Source: Vibrio coralliilyticus
Lineage (GTDB): Bacteria > Pseudomonadota > Gammaproteobacteria > Enterobacterales > Vibrionaceae
Assembly (NCBI RefSeq): GCF_024449095.1
Contig: NZ_CP024627.1
Location: forward strand, 1,860,001-1,924,000
Direction: 5' to 3'
Length of the DNA: 64,000 nt
Position numbers and translations under genes: made by a program. Below the pieces are notes generated by a model, which did no database searches, was not told the origin of the DNA, and saw nothing but the letters and a program-made list of their open reading frames with translations. Shown here piece by piece: positions 9,128-16,759 of this stretch (position 1 is the stretch's first letter; each line of letters begins with the position of its first letter).

Positions 9128-10355
9128 CCGTCACCTCTTCAGTTTTGGTATCCGTTGGTTCCACGACCGCTTGTGATTCTTCTGTCTTAACTTCAGCGGC
9201 CTCTGTTTCTGGAGTTTCAGAACTTACCGGCGTCTCATTTTCCGCTACTGTTTTTTCTTCCTCCACTTGTTTTTCAGGTTGGGCTGGTAGAGTCCGAGAA
9301 GGCAGTGTGAGCTGTGACTTGGTCTGCTTAACCGCTACGCGAGAGCCTGAAGTTAGGTTTTGACGCCCCGTAACAACCACTGTTTCGCCTAGATTCAAGC
9401 CAGACTCGATCACAACATAGCCATTGTTGGTATTTTCACCGAGTGTGATAGGACGCTTGATGGCCTTCTCATTTTCAACAACCCAAACAAAGCGCTCATC
9501 ACCGTCTGTCTCAATTGCCGTTTGAGAAACGACCACTTCTGCATGTTCCTCACTAACGGTCTGGGAGACCTTAGCAAACATGCCAGGGACCAACGCATTA
9601 TCAGGGTTGTCCAGATGCGCGTGAATTTCGACACGACCCGAGCTTTCGTCTACAAGTGGTGCGATGTAATTAACGGTACCAGTGAAAGTCTGGTCTTGGT
9701 AAGCATCCACGGTTAATGACACTGTTTGACCTAGCTTAGCTTTACCAACTTCTGATTGGCTGATGGAGTAATGCACTTCAACCGGATCAAGTTTAATAAG
9801 GCTAACCAGTGCTGTTGCTGCTTCTACACGGCTACCGACAGAATGGGTAAAGTTCGTTAACTGGCCATCAAAGGGCGCAATCAACTGATAATTTTGCATA
9901 TCGGTTTTCTTTTGGCGAAAATCAGCACGCGCTAGGTTGGCCTCCTGCTTTAATTCTTCAACATCCTGCGCAGACATGGAGTCAGGCTGCTTCTTTAAGA
10001 GGGCCAAAACACGATTCAATTTAGACTCGGCGAGTGCCAACGAGCTCTCTGCTTTATCCAGTTCAGCTTTTGCTTGATCATCATCAAGCTGAGCAATCAA
10101 CTCACCTTCCTTAACAACATCACCATCACTGAAGTTCAATGCTTTCAGCTTTTCACCTGCACTGAAAGTCAGCGCGGCTGAGTCTGTAGCTTTAATTTTC
10201 CCGACTTCATTAATTGAAGCCGTACTGGATTGTTCAGCAACAATCTCTACGGTCACCGGAGTGGCTGGAGCTTGCTCTTCTGCTGTCACGTTCACGGCAA
10301 ACACGGAGCTAGCAGTACATAAAATAGACAGTGGCAACGCCTTGTAATTTTTCAT
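9114..10355 (-). CDS. RND periplasmic adaptor (membrane fusion protein) with long acidic tail
   Basis: The protein has 413 residues. A signal peptide (about 1-25) lacks a lipobox, so it is anchored by other means or soluble. Lipoyl halves (EKLKALNFSDGDVVKEGELIAQLDD and later QLIAPFDGQLTNF) flank an alpha-hairpin (about 85-140), and beta-barrel and membrane-proximal domains follow. After about residue 350 comes an unusual tail of some 60 residues made of Glu, Thr, Pro, Val and Ala, predicted disordered. Adaptors of this family normally end soon after the membrane-proximal domain. This is the first gene of the operon and links the RND pump to an outer-membrane channel. Confidence 0.9.
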   Translation of the reverse strand: MKNYKALPLSILCTASSVFAVNVTAEEQAPATPVTVEIVAEQSSTASINEVGKIKATDSAALTFSAGEKLKALNFSDGDVVKEGELIAQLDDDQAKAELDKAESSLALAESKLNRVLALLKKQPDSMSAQDVEELKQEANLARADFRQKKTDMQNYQLIAPFDGQLTNFTHSVGSRVEAATALVSLIKLDPVEVHYSISQSEVGKAKLGQTVSLTVDAYQDQTFTGTVNYIAPLVDESSGRVEIHAHLDNPDNALVPGMFAKVSQTVSEEHAEVVVSQTAIETDGDERFVWVVENEKAIKRPITLGENTNNGYVVIESGLNLGETVVVTGRQNLTSGSRVAVKQTKSQLTLPSRTLPAQPEKQVEEEKTVAENETPVSSETPETEAAEVKTEESQAVVEPTDTKTEEVTDEAS

Positions 10356-10503
10356 GATTTGTCTCTAATTGATGAAACTTGCCGCTTGTTATACCTAAGA
10401 TTTTTCTTGCTAAGTTAGGGCTTTGTCAGGTGAATGATATTTAATCATGAACCATTATAAAAAAACCTCAAAGTCATGTTTTAAAAGGAAAAATAGCATA
10501 AAA

Positions 10504-10529
10504 AAAGCCAGCATCAAGATGCTGGCTTT
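10504..10529 (-). terminator. Terminator of regulator/partner pair 2
   Basis: AAAGCCAGCATC pairs with GATGCTGGCTTT around two bases. Read on the minus strand the stem is followed by a run of seven T. It separates pair 2 from the promoter of the efflux operon. Confidence 0.88.
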
Positions 10530-10545
10530 GCACTGTTTTTGTACA

Positions 10546-10995
10546 TTATTTTTCAGCGGTTACAAACAGGTAAGAATATCTCGGCGCCACCAAGATCGTT
10601 TGCTCTTTACCAATCCGGATCACTTTTAGCTCTTCCATTGAATGCATTCCTCGTTGACTAAACATCGTTTCCATTAAGTTCAGTGTTTTTCCTTCAGGGA
10701 TCACTCGTTCTGCAGAAGTGGGCATCAGCGATAAACCATAAGAGTTAAAATCGTACTGACCCGTCGTATTAAATCCAATCATGTTATCTGTTAAGAAGTA
10801 CAACTCGTATTGGCCAGAGCGCTTTAAATTCAGTGAGGCACGCATCTTAACAAGCTCACTCCCTTCTCGAACAGGCACCACAATTTGCGTATGACTATCA
10901 AAGTTCTGATTCATTGTAGGTGAATTGGCGTATGCCGCCAGTCCACCAATGAGTAGGCCTGCTATCACGCTGAAAAGGGTTATTTTCTTATTCAC
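10546..10995 (-). CDS. Small membrane-anchored periplasmic partner of a ToxR-like regulator (pair 2)
   Basis: The protein has 149 residues when started at GTG 10995 (MNKKITLFSV...). That start sits in the same 8-bp overlap, GTGAATAA, as in pair 1. The longer frame from 11040 would prepend a basic stretch inside the regulator gene and is less likely. One N-terminal membrane segment (about 4-22) is followed by a beta-rich periplasmic domain with patterns shared with pair 1 (hydrophobic strand, KRSGQYELYFLTD versus KENSRYDVYAVLP; then TGQYDFNSYGL versus SGRYELDSDGV). Function by analogy: a ToxS/VtrC-like cofactor of the preceding membrane regulator. Confidence 0.62.
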   Translation of the reverse strand: MNKKITLFSVIAGLLIGGLAAYANSPTMNQNFDSHTQIVVPVREGSELVKMRASLNLKRSGQYELYFLTDNMIGFNTTGQYDFNSYGLSLMPTSAERVIPEGKTLNLMETMFSQRGMHSMEELKVIRIGKEQTILVAPRYSYLFVTAEK

Positions 10996-11647
10996 ACACC
11001 ACCTCCACTTCTTCCGGAAGGTAGCTGACCGACGTCCCATCCTGATCCACCAGTATCACCTGATTTCCTGTTTGAAAGGCACGTACGTTAGCTAAAGTAA
11101 TCGGCTCATCCGTCTGTACGGTGCACCCTAAGTAACGCGTTTCTATATACTCAGCTTCTACCCAAGGTGAGCGAATAGCTGAGATAAGAAGATAGCCCAC
11201 CAGAGCACTCAAACTAAACACCACTAAATAGCGTGCATTCTGCTTCCTCAATACTGATGACGCTACGTCCGCCTCTCCAGAAACGTTCAATGATGTAGAT
11301 TGAGCTGACTCATCACTGTTTTCCTCAGGCTCATAATCTCTGACATCACCATTAAATTGATAACCAACACCACGTATGGTGCTGATAATTTCACTGTTTC
11401 TGTCTTGAAGCGCTTTTCGGCAGCTTGACACACAATGAAGCAAGCTACTTTCTTCGACAATAACCCCTTTCTTGTGCCAGACCTGTTCCAGAAGTTCTGA
11501 CTTAGATAAAGGTTTATGAGGGTGTTCGATCATGTATTGAAGCAACGCAACTTCATTACCGCCAAGCATAGTTTTTTGTCCGGATTCAGCATCTTCCACT
11601 GAGCCCGCAAGCAAGTTGAGAATATGATTATTATTAATTATCAGCAT
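10988..11647 (-). CDS. ToxR-like transmembrane winged-helix regulator (pair 2)
   Basis: The protein has 219 residues and is clearly paralogous to the regulator at 5360-6052. Both open MLIIN..HIL, and both share LLxYMIEH..., the SSLLHC(I/V)S(N/S)CRKAL helix and the wing ISTIRGVGYQF. The winged helix covers about 1-100, a variable acidic linker to about 135 follows, then one membrane segment (about 139-158) and a short periplasmic domain ending VEVVCE. It is encoded with its small partner by an 8-bp overlap and lies directly upstream of the efflux operon in the same orientation, separated by a terminator. It probably controls the pump or cross-talks with pair 1 (inference). Confidence 0.82.
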   Translation of the reverse strand: MLIINNNHILNLLAGSVEDAESGQKTMLGGNEVALLQYMIEHPHKPLSKSELLEQVWHKKGVIVEESSLLHCVSSCRKALQDRNSEIISTIRGVGYQFNGDVRDYEPEENSDESAQSTSLNVSGEADVASSVLRKQNARYLVVFSLSALVGYLLISAIRSPWVEAEYIETRYLGCTVQTDEPITLANVRAFQTGNQVILVDQDGTSVSYLPEEVEVVCE

Positions 11648-11710
11648 CGTAATAGACTGAATATAGGTAATTTATATACCTTAACCATATCTTAAAAATT
11701 ATAAAAAAGA

Positions 11711-11738
11711 AAAACTCAGCTAATTGAAGCTGAGTTTT
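11711..11738. terminator. Inverted repeat, bidirectional terminator
   Basis: AAAACTCAGC pairs with GCTGAGTTTT around eight bases. It lies downstream of the glycosyltransferase gene and upstream of ToxR-like pair 2. Confidence 0.75.
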
Positions 11739-11838
11739 ATTAGAGATTTTGCTAGCGAGATTCCAGTCTAATCGCGTAGAGAGGTACTCCACCTCCCCTT
11801 CATTACGCGCCACTTTAAACGTGGCTATACCCTGAGTC

Positions 11839-12567
11839 TTACTGCTCTTTATAATGGCCAAACTTATTTCCCATCTCTTTATTACGCATTTCACCGAAAA
11901 AGAATCGGCGCACATTGGCTTTGAAGTAAGTCATGCCCACTTTGAAAATACCCTCTTGTTCTAAGCGGTGAGGATCAAAGCCGAACGTCAGATTCAAGAA
12001 GCGGAAGCGCCATGTTTTGCTAGCACGCTTCACGTAATCACAGCCTTCACACAAAACGATTTGCTTATCAAAACCATTCAACTGCTCGTGAACACGTTTG
12101 GTCGAGAAAATACACGCCCCGACCGCTGTGGGAAAAATATACTGGGTCGTAAACAGACCTAAATTAAACAAACCATAACCCAGCTTGTGTACCACAGGCA
12201 GAGCTTTGGCGCCCATATACACACCCGCAACCTCAAGCTGCTTTTCTTCTAACTGGCTGACGGCGTTAGCTAAAAAGTTTGGCGCTAGTCGCACATCGGC
12301 ATCGAGAAATAACAAACGCTCATGCTTTGCCATAGATGCGCCCATATTACGCCCTAGACTCACACCGCGTGTATCCATCTTATGCACGGTCAATACAGGT
12401 AAAGAAGCCTCATACGCGCTCGCCACTTCTCTTGTCGCGTCTTCACTGTCTGAATCGACAAGAATCACTTCAAAATCGCGATGTGTCTGCTTGCTCAAAT
12501 CTTCCATTAGGCGGCCAATTCTCTTCTCTTCATTCAACGCGATAACCACAATACTTACTGGACTCAT
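11839..12567 (-). CDS. Family 2 glycosyltransferase
   Basis: The protein has 242 residues with a GT-A fold. The nucleotide-sugar site includes VVIALNEEKRI and VLVDSDSEDAT, and the DxD-type metal site is LFLDADVRL. A central hydrophobic region (about 125-150) is followed by a basic C-terminal part. Enzymes of this type transfer a sugar to lipid, polysaccharide or polyprenyl carriers at the inner face of the membrane. Donor and acceptor cannot be told. It is a stand-alone gene with no polysaccharide cluster nearby. Confidence 0.82.
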   Translation of the reverse strand: MSPVSIVVIALNEEKRIGRLMEDLSKQTHRDFEVILVDSDSEDATREVASAYEASLPVLTVHKMDTRGVSLGRNMGASMAKHERLLFLDADVRLAPNFLANAVSQLEEKQLEVAGVYMGAKALPVVHKLGYGLFNLGLFTTQYIFPTAVGACIFSTKRVHEQLNGFDKQIVLCEGCDYVKRASKTWRFRFLNLTFGFDPHRLEQEGIFKVGMTYFKANVRRFFFGEMRNKEMGNKFGHYKEQ

Positions 12568-12906
12568 AAAGACTCCTCAGTCGATCTATCATTTACGATA
12601 TGAACAATACTGTGGTGAGACTTAATCACGCGTGAGAAAGACATTCAGATTCGGTTCATTTGAATACTTGTTTGGAGATGACAATTGGCTATCTTGCATT
12701 TGGTCCAATCGACAGTAAGCGACTGAAAATATTTACTCAAAAGATACCTTGTTAAGCGGGTTTTCTATTGCGAGAAAAACCAGAGAGTGATAGTATCCGC
12801 GCTCGCTTGAAGAGTTACTACCAATTACTCGAAAGCGCTTACCACATTCACGCGAGGTCGCATCGCAGAATGTGACGTTATTTTTTCATATTTGAGAGTA
12901 AATACT
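12568..12906 (+). promoter_or_regulatory. Intergenic region with probable structured rplY leader
   Basis: This 339-base gap between two divergent genes contains no open frame. Its right half looks like a structured 5' leader for rplY. GGGTTTTCT pairs partly with AGAAAAACC near 12758-12782. CACATTC (12843-12849) pairs with GAATGTG (12868-12874), followed by a T-rich stretch just before the ribosome binding site GAGAG (about 12893-12897). Gammaproteobacterial L25 leaders are a known class of autoregulatory RNA. Membership of that class here is inference. Confidence 0.35.
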
Positions 12907-13185
12907 ATGAAATTTGAAGCAGTAGTACGTACTGAACTAGGTAAAGGTGCGAGCCGCCGCCTACGTCACGCTGGTCAATTCCCTGCTATCGTTTACGGTG
13001 GTGAGGCTGCGCCAGTATCTATCGTTCTTAACCACGACGACGTTGTTAACCAAATGGACAAGCCTGAATTCTACGAAGGTATCGTTCTAGTGATCGATGG
13101 CGCTGAAGTAAAAGTTAAGCCACAAGACGTTCAACGTCACGCTTTCAAGCCAAAAGTTGAGCACATGGACTTCATCCGCATTTAA
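12907..13185 (+). CDS. rplY: 50S ribosomal protein L25, short form
   Basis: From ATG 12907 the protein has 92 residues. This start is chosen over an in-frame GTG 15 bp upstream because GAGAG lies at the proper distance and the family begins M-[KR]-F. The sequence carries the L25 signature: [19 protein letters not shown] N-terminus, PAIVYGG, and a C-terminal [16 protein letters not shown] strand pair that contacts loop E of 5S rRNA. The length matches the single-domain enterobacterial type without a CTC extension. Codon use is strongly biased, as expected for a ribosomal protein. The gene is monocistronic. Confidence 0.97.
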   Translation: MKFEAVVRTELGKGASRRLRHAGQFPAIVYGGEAAPVSIVLNHDDVVNQMDKPEFYEGIVLVIDGAEVKVKPQDVQRHAFKPKVEHMDFIRI

Positions 13186-13270
13186 TTCCCTACCAAGGAA
13201 TTAAATAGGATTACATCCAGCCTTTTGCATAAAGAATATCGGCCTTACCAACCGAGACTTCTAAAAATTC

Positions 13271-13301
13271 GAAACCCCGATGCTACCAACATCGGGGTTT
13301 C
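13271..13301. terminator. Strong inverted repeat after rplY
   Basis: GAAACCCCGATG pairs perfectly with CATCGGGGTTTC around seven bases. There is no long T-run, so termination efficiency is uncertain. A second, weaker dyad (TTTAATTCC/GGAATTAAA, 13182-13206) sits at the rplY stop codon. Confidence 0.65.
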
Positions 13302-13560
13302 ACCGTTTTAGTGCCCCAAAAACAATATTTACTCATAATCATAATTCTATGATTACTTTTGTTTTGTGTGGATGTTGGTGCACTACGATTAAAAAACACC
13401 TCGCAGCTCTCTTGTCACCTGTCACGGTTCACGATCGCAACGCATCTGACATTTTCATGAGCTGTGTATTGTTAGGTAATCTGCACCTGTCTTTTTGGCC
13501 AATAGACTCCCTTTCCTACACTTTCGGCTTGAACTGTGCCTCTCTTTGGCTCAAACTAAG
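13302..13560. other. Intergenic stretch without a supported gene
   Basis: An open frame runs through this stretch (13280-13585) but begins inside the rplY terminator, has no ribosome binding site and encodes a composition unlike real proteins, so it is not called. Nothing else is recognised before the LexA box. Confidence 0.5.
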
Positions 13561-13580
13561 CACTGTGTATTTAAACAGTA
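13561..13580 (+). promoter_or_regulatory. LexA (SOS) box of umuDC
   Basis: CACTGTGTATTTAAACAGTA matches the gammaproteobacterial SOS box: CTGT, eight AT-rich bases, ACAG, with TA on the right flank. It lies nine bases before the umuD start, so LexA should block transcription of umuDC until DNA damage. Confidence 0.9.
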
Positions 13581-13589
13581 CTTAGTTGT

Positions 13590-13991
13590 ATGCATGTAAT
13601 CCCAATCTACGCAAGCGCAGGTGTATCAGGTTTTGAGTCACCTGCCGCTGAATACGCTCAACTTGGTTGTGACCTGAATGAATTCCTTATAGATCACCCA
13701 AGCTCAACTTTTATCGGTCAAGCTAAAGGCGATTCGATGCAGGGGGTTGGTATTTTTGATAATGATATTTTGATTGTAGACCGCTACCCTACCGCTCAAC
13801 ATCTAGACATAATCGTTGCAAACATAAATGGTGAGTTTGTATGCAAGCAATTCGACTTAACCAAGCGATTACTACTTTCTGCCAATCCAAAGTATCGTCC
13901 TGTTCCGATTATGGAATATGACACATTTTCGATAGAAGGCGTCGTTATACGCTCCATTCGCTGCTTTAGGCCTTGTTACTTGTTGGACTAA
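13590..13991 (+). CDS. umuD: UmuD-type translesion synthesis accessory protein
   Basis: The protein has 133 residues of the LexA/UmuD S24 peptidase family. The self-cleavage site is Ala10-Gly11 (ASAGVSGF), the nucleophile Ser49 (KGDSMQGVG) and the general base Lys86 (GEFVCKQF). RecA-stimulated cleavage would yield UmuD', which joins UmuC in DNA polymerase V. The segment before the cleavage site is only ten residues, about 14 shorter than in E. coli UmuD. The gene follows a LexA box and is one base from umuC. The start has little Shine-Dalgarno complementarity. Confidence 0.93.
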   Translation: MHVIPIYASAGVSGFESPAAEYAQLGCDLNEFLIDHPSSTFIGQAKGDSMQGVGIFDNDILIVDRYPTAQHLDIIVANINGEFVCKQFDLTKRLLLSANPKYRPVPIMEYDTFSIEGVVIRSIRCFRPCYLLD

Positions 13992-13992
13992 T

Positions 13993-15252
13993 ATGTTTGC
14001 TCTCGTTGACTCTAATAGCTTCTATTGCTCTGCAGAGCAAGTGTTTCGGCCAGAATGGAGAGGAAAACCTGTCGTTGTTCTATCAAACAATGATGGTGTG
14101 ATTGTGGCGGCAAACCGACAAGCAAAAATAGCAGGTATTCCTAAATTTACGCCCTATTTCAAAGTTAAAAACCTTTGTGAGCAAAAAGGGGTCATTGTTT
14201 GCTCATCTAATTATGAGCTTTACGCTGATTTATCATCAAAGATGATGGACGTAATAGGACGCTTTGCACCTCAACAGTATGTTTACTCAATCGATGAGTC
14301 GTTCCTTTCATTTGAGCGTGTTTACCCTGCAATTCCTGACTTAAAAGAGCATGGCTTAAAACTGCGTAAAGCTGTTTGGAAAGAGTGCCGTTTACCTGTT
14401 TGCGTTGGTATTGCACCTACCCTCACCCTTTCAAAAATCGCGAACCACTGCGCTAAAAACATTCGTGATCATCAGGGAGTGTGCGTGTTGGGAAATCAGC
14501 AAGATATAGACAAGGTTCTGTCTTTATTCGAAGTTTCTGACGTCTGGGGTATTGGCAGGCGCTTAACTACTCACTTTAAACACTTAGGCATTACTACTGC
14601 CCTGCAGTTAAAGAATTACCCTGTTGGTCTTGCTCGTAAAAATTTTAACGTTGAAGTCGAACGAACAGTGAGAGAATTAAATGGTGAAAGCTGTAAAGTA
14701 TGGGATAACGTTCAGCAAGATAAAAAACAGATTTACTCAACTCGCTCTGTGGGTGAACGAATCAAGACACTTGATGAATTGACTCAGGCACTAAGCCAAC
14801 ATGCAAACATCGCTTCCCGTAAAGCACGTAACCAAAAGTCACTTTGTAAAGTGGTGCTTTGTTTCGCTGCAAGTAGCTCTTATGATGAAAAAACATTTTC
14901 ATATAGAGCCATACACCGCTTCGCTTACCCGACTTCTGACGTGAATCAGATAACTAAAGCTTGTGTTGCCATGGCTAAAGAAATCTATAAGCCTGGTGTG
15001 CCTTACTATAAAATTGGGGTGGGTTTGCTTGATTTGGTTGATGGTAGATATACTCAACCTGACCTTTTCAACCCTGAACCAAATAACGATAAGCTTATGT
15101 CTGTGTTTGATAACATCAATGACCGATACGGAAGAGATACTGTTTTTCTTGGCGCTCAGGGAATACAGAAAAAATGGGCGATGCGTCGAGATTTGCTCAC
15201 TAGACAATACACAACGAACTGGCAACACATACCTATTATTGCGTGTAAGTAA
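13993..15252 (+). CDS. umuC: DNA polymerase V catalytic subunit UmuC
   Basis: The protein has 419 residues of the Y family of polymerases. Catalytic acidic residues are Asp6 (LVDSNSFYCS) and Asp101-Glu102 (YSIDESFLSF). The helix-hairpin-helix region is near DVWGIGRRL. A little-finger domain and C-terminal extension carry the beta-clamp motif QPDLF near residue 355. Length and motif order match intact UmuC. It is translated one base after umuD and is expected to be LexA-controlled with it. Confidence 0.95.
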   Translation: MFALVDSNSFYCSAEQVFRPEWRGKPVVVLSNNDGVIVAANRQAKIAGIPKFTPYFKVKNLCEQKGVIVCSSNYELYADLSSKMMDVIGRFAPQQYVYSIDESFLSFERVYPAIPDLKEHGLKLRKAVWKECRLPVCVGIAPTLTLSKIANHCAKNIRDHQGVCVLGNQQDIDKVLSLFEVSDVWGIGRRLTTHFKHLGITTALQLKNYPVGLARKNFNVEVERTVRELNGESCKVWDNVQQDKKQIYSTRSVGERIKTLDELTQALSQHANIASRKARNQKSLCKVVLCFAASSSYDEKTFSYRAIHRFAYPTSDVNQITKACVAMAKEIYKPGVPYYKIGVGLLDLVDGRYTQPDLFNPEPNNDKLMSVFDNINDRYGRDTVFLGAQGIQKKWAMRRDLLTRQYTTNWQHIPIIACK

Positions 15253-15450
15253 TACTCTATATGTTGTAGAACGTCTATCCTACAAGATAGCCATGACTTA
15301 ACTCACGCATTCACTTACATCATTGTTGTCCAGAAATGAGCCTATACGTGACGAGCTCAACCCACATTATGCATATCAGAACGCTCAAAGTACGTATGTG
15401 CCCTTACAACTTAAAGGGGAACTTTTCGTTACGCGTCCCCCCTTGCTGAC
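15253..15450. other. Region between umuC and the trpS leader peptide
   Basis: There is no coding frame here. It contains a small hairpin (TTGTAG/CTACAA near 15263-15285) soon after umuC. Just before the leader peptide AAGGGG (about 15414-15419) can pair with CCCCTT (about 15439-15444). The promoter of the trpS transcript must lie here or in umuC, but no clear -35/-10 pair was recognised. Confidence 0.35.
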
Positions 15451-15510
15451 ATGAACTTTCTATTGAAAGTGGGGGTTCAACGATTTGTTTTTATGGATGT
15501 TTATTGGTAG
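15451..15510 (+). CDS. Candidate regulatory leader peptide ending Tyr-Trp-stop, upstream of trpS
   Basis: This 19-codon frame reads MNFLLKVGVQRFVFMDVYW. Its only Trp codon is the last sense codon, directly before TAG. A second in-frame ATG (15493) would give the pentapeptide MDVYW with the same ending. The frame sits in the 421-base leader of a tryptophanyl-tRNA synthetase gene and is followed after one base by a hairpin. The position suggests a ribosome-stalling sensor of tryptophan or charged tRNA-Trp. No good Shine-Dalgarno precedes either ATG, and translation is not proven. Confidence 0.5.
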   Translation: MNFLLKVGVQRFVFMDVYW

Positions 15511-15511
15511 C

Positions 15512-15581
15512 TTGTTCGAATGAACAATATTTCTGCACTCACTTCATCTTTCTTCTGGTGGCGCTCTAATTAGAGCGGCAC
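15512..15581 (+). promoter_or_regulatory. Two leader hairpins downstream of the leader peptide
   Basis: Hairpin 1: TTGTTC (15512-15517) pairs with GAACAA (15522-15527). A ribosome paused at the Trp or stop codon would cover it. Hairpin 2: GTGGCGCTCT (15558-15567) pairs with AGAGCGGCAC (15572-15581) around AATT with one G-G mismatch. No T-run follows hairpin 2, so it looks structural rather than a simple terminator. Confidence 0.5.
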
Positions 15582-15600
15582 TGAATTCTTACATTCTTTA

Positions 15601-15671
15601 GCTGCTGGAAGGTAGCTAAGTATGTCACTTCTTTTATCTCCAGTAGCAACCTATTTAACTAGGAGATAAAA
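15601..15671 (+). promoter_or_regulatory. Shine-Dalgarno-sequestering stem of trpS with competing helix
   Basis: TTTTATCTCC (15632-15641) pairs perfectly over 10 bp with GGAGATAAAA (15662-15671). This buries the trpS ribosome binding site GGAG, which lies eight bases before the ATG. A competing helix is possible: GCTGCTGG (15601-15608) with CCAGTAGC (15640-15647), eight pairs with one G-U. It would take the two C residues that lock the GGAG. These mutually exclusive pairings are what a translational switch needs. Confidence 0.6.
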
Positions 15672-15673
15672 TC

Positions 15674-16696
15674 ATGCTGAAAAAGCAATCAACTGAAATA
15701 CGAGAAGTTATCTTAACCGGAGATAGAGCGACCGGCCCATTGCACCTCGGACATTATGTCGGGTCTTTAAAACAACGTGTCGACCTACAGAACACTCATG
15801 AGCAAACCATTCTTGTTGCGGATATACAAGGCCTTACTGATAACGCTCATAACCCGAAAAAGGTATCTTCGAATATCCTAAATGTAGTTGCAGATTACTT
15901 AGCAGTCGGTATAGACCCGTCTAAAACGACCATTTGTCTACAGTCACAACTACCAGCTCTTGCCGAATTAACTATGTATTACAGTAATCTCGTTACTATC
16001 AGCCGGCTAGAGCGGAACCCAACGGTCAAAAGTGAAATTCAAAACAAAGGATTTGAACGTTCTATTCCAGCAGGTTTTCTGACCTACCCTATATCTCAAG
16101 CTGCTGATATCACAGCTTTTAATGCCTCTCTAGTTCCCGTTGGCGATGACCAGATACCCATGCTAGAACAAACCAATGAGATAGTGAGGAAAATAAACTC
16201 ATTAGCTGGAAAAGATGTCTTAAATGAATGCCGTCCTTTACTCAGTAACGTTCCCCGTTTACCTAGTACAGATGGTAAAAATAAGATGTCTAAGACGATG
16301 GGCAATACCATTAATCTCGGTGCCAGTGAAAAAGAAATCTCTGTAGCGGTCAAATCCATGTATACCGACTCCAATCACCTGAGAATAGAAGAGCCAGGGT
16401 CCATCGAAGGCAATGTCGTGTTTACCTACCTTGATGCTTTCCATCCAGATAAGGATTATATCAGCCAACTCAAAGAACATTATCAACGCGGCGGGCTGGG
16501 TGATGGCACAACAAAAAAAATACTAGAAGAATGCTTACAAGAGCTACTTAAGCCCATCAGAGAAAGAAGACAGATGTTTCTTAATGATCGCGCCCAATTA
16601 ATTGATGTTTTGAGGAAAGGAAGCCAAACATCTAGAGAGAAAACAGAGACCGTTCTTTTTGATATTAAAGGGAGCTTTGGACTAAATATTTTCTGA
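15674..16696 (+). CDS. trpS: Tryptophanyl-tRNA synthetase, probably a second, regulated copy
   Basis: The enzyme has 340 residues of class Ic. The HIGH motif is PLHLGHYVGS (residues 22-31) and KMSKT (204-208) serves as KMSKS. The Trp-pocket region and the Rossmann fold segment ILVADIQGLTDNA are present. It charges tRNA-Trp. Vibrio genomes carry a housekeeping trpS elsewhere, near damX, so this is probably an additional copy. Such copies can confer tolerance to TrpRS inhibitors such as indolmycin in other bacteria. It stands alone after umuDC. Its long structured leader with a Trp-ending peptide suggests induction by tryptophan starvation or inhibitor (inference). Confidence 0.88.
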   Translation: MLKKQSTEIREVILTGDRATGPLHLGHYVGSLKQRVDLQNTHEQTILVADIQGLTDNAHNPKKVSSNILNVVADYLAVGIDPSKTTICLQSQLPALAELTMYYSNLVTISRLERNPTVKSEIQNKGFERSIPAGFLTYPISQAADITAFNASLVPVGDDQIPMLEQTNEIVRKINSLAGKDVLNECRPLLSNVPRLPSTDGKNKMSKTMGNTINLGASEKEISVAVKSMYTDSNHLRIEEPGSIEGNVVFTYLDAFHPDKDYISQLKEHYQRGGLGDGTTKKILEECLQELLKPIRERRQMFLNDRAQLIDVLRKGSQTSREKTETVLFDIKGSFGLNIF

Positions 16697-16719
16697 ACTG
16701 ATGTATTAATTCAGACCTG

Positions 16720-16759
16720 ATCTGACAGTTACTCCCTTTTCGACTCGTTCCTGTCAGAT
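16720..16759. terminator. Inverted repeat after trpS
   Basis: ATCTGACAG pairs with CTGTCAGAT around a 22-base T/C-rich loop. It may act as terminator or mRNA end-stabiliser. There is no classical T-run. Confidence 0.5.

Noticed and set aside
11634..11915. 93-codon minus-strand open frame between the glycosyltransferase and ToxR-like pair 2
   Set aside because: It overlaps the end of the glycosyltransferase in another frame, crosses a terminator, and its composition is that of translated non-coding DNA.
13280..13585. 101-codon open frame between rplY and umuD
   Set aside because: It begins inside the rplY terminator hairpin, lacks a ribosome binding site, overlaps the LexA box and has no protein-like pattern.
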